From NCBI GenBank assembly GCA_040902425.1, contig JBBDXI010000093.1, positions 1 to 15,267 of the forward strand: a DNA stretch of 15,267 nt, read 5' to 3'. The position numbers were made by a program, and so were the translations under genes. This DNA comes from JBBDXI01 sp040902425 (GTDB lineage: Bacteria > Planctomycetota > Phycisphaerae > Phycisphaerales > UBA1924). Under the pieces are notes generated by a model. The model saw only the letters and a list, made by a program, of their open reading frames with translations, ran no database searches and was not told the DNA's origin. Each line of letters begins with the position of its first letter. Position 1 is the stretch's first letter. Positions 13,851 to 15,267 of the stretch are shown here, one piece after another.

Positions 13851-13922
13851 CCCGGAACACGGGGCCCGCCGTCAGGGGCGTGCACGAGGCGCTCCTGGCG
13901 TCGGCCCCACAAGGCTTCGTGG

Positions 13923-13975
13923 CGAGAGCGGCCGTTGCCGGCAGGGGGGAAGTCGGCAACGGCCCTCGCTTTTTT
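13923..13975 (+). terminator. Strong intrinsic terminator after the second small gene
   Basis: GGCCGTTGCCG (13930-13940) and CGGCAACGGCC (13954-13964) form a perfect 11-bp stem. GCGAG (13923-13927, with a 3-nt bulge) can extend it against CTCGC (13965-13969), and six T residues (13970-13975) follow at once. Orientation is +. Confidence 0.88.
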
Positions 13976-14048
13976 GGGGGCGCGGACGCTCGGTGTGGCC
14001 GGGAGCCGCCGGCGAGGCCCCGGCGAGACGGGACCATCCGAGTTGGGT

Positions 14049-14103
14049 TATAACGGAGGGGGCCGGGGGCCCCCCCCCCCCCCCCCCCCCCCCCAAGAAC
14101 CCG
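14049..14103 (+). promoter_or_regulatory. TATAAC box, Shine-Dalgarno-like G-rich stretch and C25 tract before the M19 gene
   Basis: TATAAC (14049-14054) is a good -10 match; no good -35 is seen. GGAGG (14055-14059) follows, then GGGGG and exactly 25 C residues (14070-14094), then 9 nt before the ATG. The G-rich 14055-14069 segment can pair with the C tract in several registers, which would hide the ribosome site if both are on the RNA. C-tract length is likely to vary. Confidence 0.5.
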
Positions 14104-15138
14104 ATGGTCGCTCCCCGACTCTTCGACGCGCACCTCGACCTGGCCTATCTCGCCGAGAACGGGCGGGACCTCTCTCGCGATCGTGGGGAGTGCGGCGGCC
14201 CGCACCCGCCGGCGGCGGTGACGTTCCCGGCGCTGCGTGCGGGGGGCGTGCGGGCGTGCCTGGCGACGATCTTCACCGAGGCGGGGGGCGACGATGCGGT
14301 GGCCTATCCGCCCGGCGATGGGGAGTTGGCCCACGCCGCGGGGCTGCGGCAGTTGCGGCGCTACGAGCGGTGGGGGGGCGAGGGGGGCGCGGGGGGGGCG
14401 GGGCTGGTTCGCGGCCTGCACTCGACGGGGGACGGCGCCCTGAGGGTCGGCATCCTCATGGAGTGCGCGGATCCGATCCGCACGGCGGGCGAGGTGGAAT
14501 GGTGGGCGGGGCGGGGCGTGATCGCCGTGGGCATGGCGTGGGCCCGCGGCTCGCGGTACGCGACGGGGAACGCGCCGGAGTCGGGCGAGAGCGGGGTGGG
14601 GCTGACGGATGCGGGGCGGGACCTGGTCCGGGAGATGGACCGGCGCGGGGTGGCGCACGATGTGTCGCACCTCTCGGACCGGGCGCTGGAGGACTTGCTG
14701 TCGCTGACCGGCGGGCGGGTGATGGCGTCGCACTCCAACTGCCGCGCTTTGCTGGGGGGCGGGGGCGACCCGCGGCTGCTGCCGAGGCACCTCTCGGATG
14801 AGATGATCCGCGAAATCGCGCGGCGCGGGGGGGTCATCGGGCTCAACCTGTACGCCAGGTTCCTGCGCGCGGGCCTCTCCGAAACGGAGCGGCCCACGCT
14901 CGACGACGCGGTTGCGCACGTGGAGCGGGTCTGCGAGCTCGTCGGCCACCGGCGCGCGGTGGGCCTCGGCAGCGACCTCGACGGGGGGTTCAGCGCGGAG
15001 CGGCTGCCCGTGGGGATCGACTCGGCCGCGGACCTGCCGCGCCTGCTCGGGGCGTTGGCGGAGCGCGGGTGGCCGCCGGACGATGTGGCGGGGTTTGCGT
15101 GGGGGAACTGGGCGCGGTTCTGGGGGTTGGAGGGGTGA
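14104..15138 (+). CDS. Membrane-dipeptidase family (peptidase M19) enzyme
   Basis: This 344-residue zinc dipeptidase of the renal-dipeptidase family hydrolyses dipeptides. All expected metal ligands are present: H10 and D12 (FDAHLDLA), bridging E120 (GILMECADP), H189 (HDVSHLSD), H210 (SHSNCRAL) and D291 (GLGSDLDGGF). The spacing closely follows H20/D22/E125/H198/H219/D288 of human DPEP1. No signal peptide is evident from the ATG at 14104, so a cytosolic enzyme is likely. No ribosome site stands directly before that ATG, because a C25 tract occupies the leader. An in-frame GTG at 13993 would add 37 residues including a polyproline run and would make the frame depend on the C-tract length. A Gly-rich low-complexity insert (GGEGGAGGAG, 91-100) lies in a variable region. 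It is a single-gene unit flanked by the preceding terminator. Confidence 0.93.
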   Translation: MVAPRLFDAHLDLAYLAENGRDLSRDRGECGGPHPPAAVTFPALRAGGVRACLATIFTEAGGDDAVAYPPGDGELAHAAGLRQLRRYERWGGEGGAGGAGLVRGLHSTGDGALRVGILMECADPIRTAGEVEWWAGRGVIAVGMAWARGSRYATGNAPESGESGVGLTDAGRDLVREMDRRGVAHDVSHLSDRALEDLLSLTGGRVMASHSNCRALLGGGGDPRLLPRHLSDEMIREIARRGGVIGLNLYARFLRAGLSETERPTLDDAVAHVERVCELVGHRRAVGLGSDLDGGFSAERLPVGIDSAADLPRLLGALAERGWPPDDVAGFAWGNWARFWGLEG

Positions 15139-15188
15139 GGGCGCGACGGAGCGAAGCGGCGAGAGACCGGGGTGAGAAGCATGGGGAG

Positions 15189-15256
15189 GCACGTGCACCC
15201 CTTCGGGGTGCGTGCGCATTGGGGCGGGGACCGGGGGTGGCGCTCGGCTTGCGCCA
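15189..15256 (+). terminator. Two hairpins after the M19 gene, possible terminator region
   Basis: GCACCCC-TTC-GGGGTGC (15195-15211) can extend with GCAC/GTGC outside it (15189-15215). TGGCGC (15238-15243) pairs with GCGCCA (15251-15256) around a 7-nt loop, followed by CGTTTCACCCC. Neither has a full T-run. The 129 bp after the stop hold nothing else I can support. Confidence 0.35.
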
Positions 15257-15267
15257 CGTTTCACCCC

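Overview
The window is very GC-rich bacterial DNA. Two features point to a planctomycete, most likely of the Phycisphaerae/Phycisphaerales type. One is a pair of secreted proteins ending in a PAPG-hydrophobic-RRRR sorting tail (a PEP-CTERM-like variant). The other is a large Ser/Thr kinase joined through one membrane helix to tetratricopeptide repeats. This lineage call is inference from gene style; there is no rRNA or other marker gene in the window. No tRNA, rRNA, CRISPR array, transposase or phage gene was found.

Layout, left to right. (1) Bases 2-3007 (+): gcvP, the glycine cleavage P-protein, cut at its 5' end by the window edge and carrying two in-frame insertions of repetitive palindromic DNA. 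(2) 3152-4583 (+): two tandem paralogous secreted PEP-CTERM-like proteins. (3) 10042-4592 (-): a run of four genes, namely a DinB/YfiT-like protein, nadB (L-aspartate oxidase), a small lipoprotein whose start overlaps the nadB stop by 4 nt, and a transmembrane Ser/Thr kinase with TPRs. This run converges on the second secreted protein with only 8 bp between stop codons. (4) 10043-10281: the divergent intergenic region, with a clear + strand terminator hairpin, a possible 30-codon leader ORF running into it, and an 18-bp tandem repeat. (5) 10282-12925 (+): a YciA-like acyl-CoA thioesterase, purN, and a secreted TPR-HExxH-PDZ putative metalloprotease, closely spaced and probably one operon. (6) 13086-13850 (+): two paralogous proteins of 81 and 82 residues of a family I do not recognise, separated by a strong hairpin and followed by a textbook intrinsic terminator. 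(7) 14104-15138 (+): an M19 dipeptidase preceded by 25 consecutive C residues.

Functional links are modest. GcvP makes one-carbon units on tetrahydrofolate and PurN uses formyl-tetrahydrofolate for purine synthesis; NadB starts de novo NAD synthesis. The rest is envelope or signalling biology (kinase, lipoprotein, secreted proteins, secreted protease) plus peptide turnover.

The most interesting items are the twin 81/82-residue proteins, the C25 tract with a Shine-Dalgarno-like G-rich stretch just ahead of it at the M19 gene, the palindromic repeats domesticated inside the gcvP reading frame, and the attenuator-like leader before the thioesterase-purN operon.
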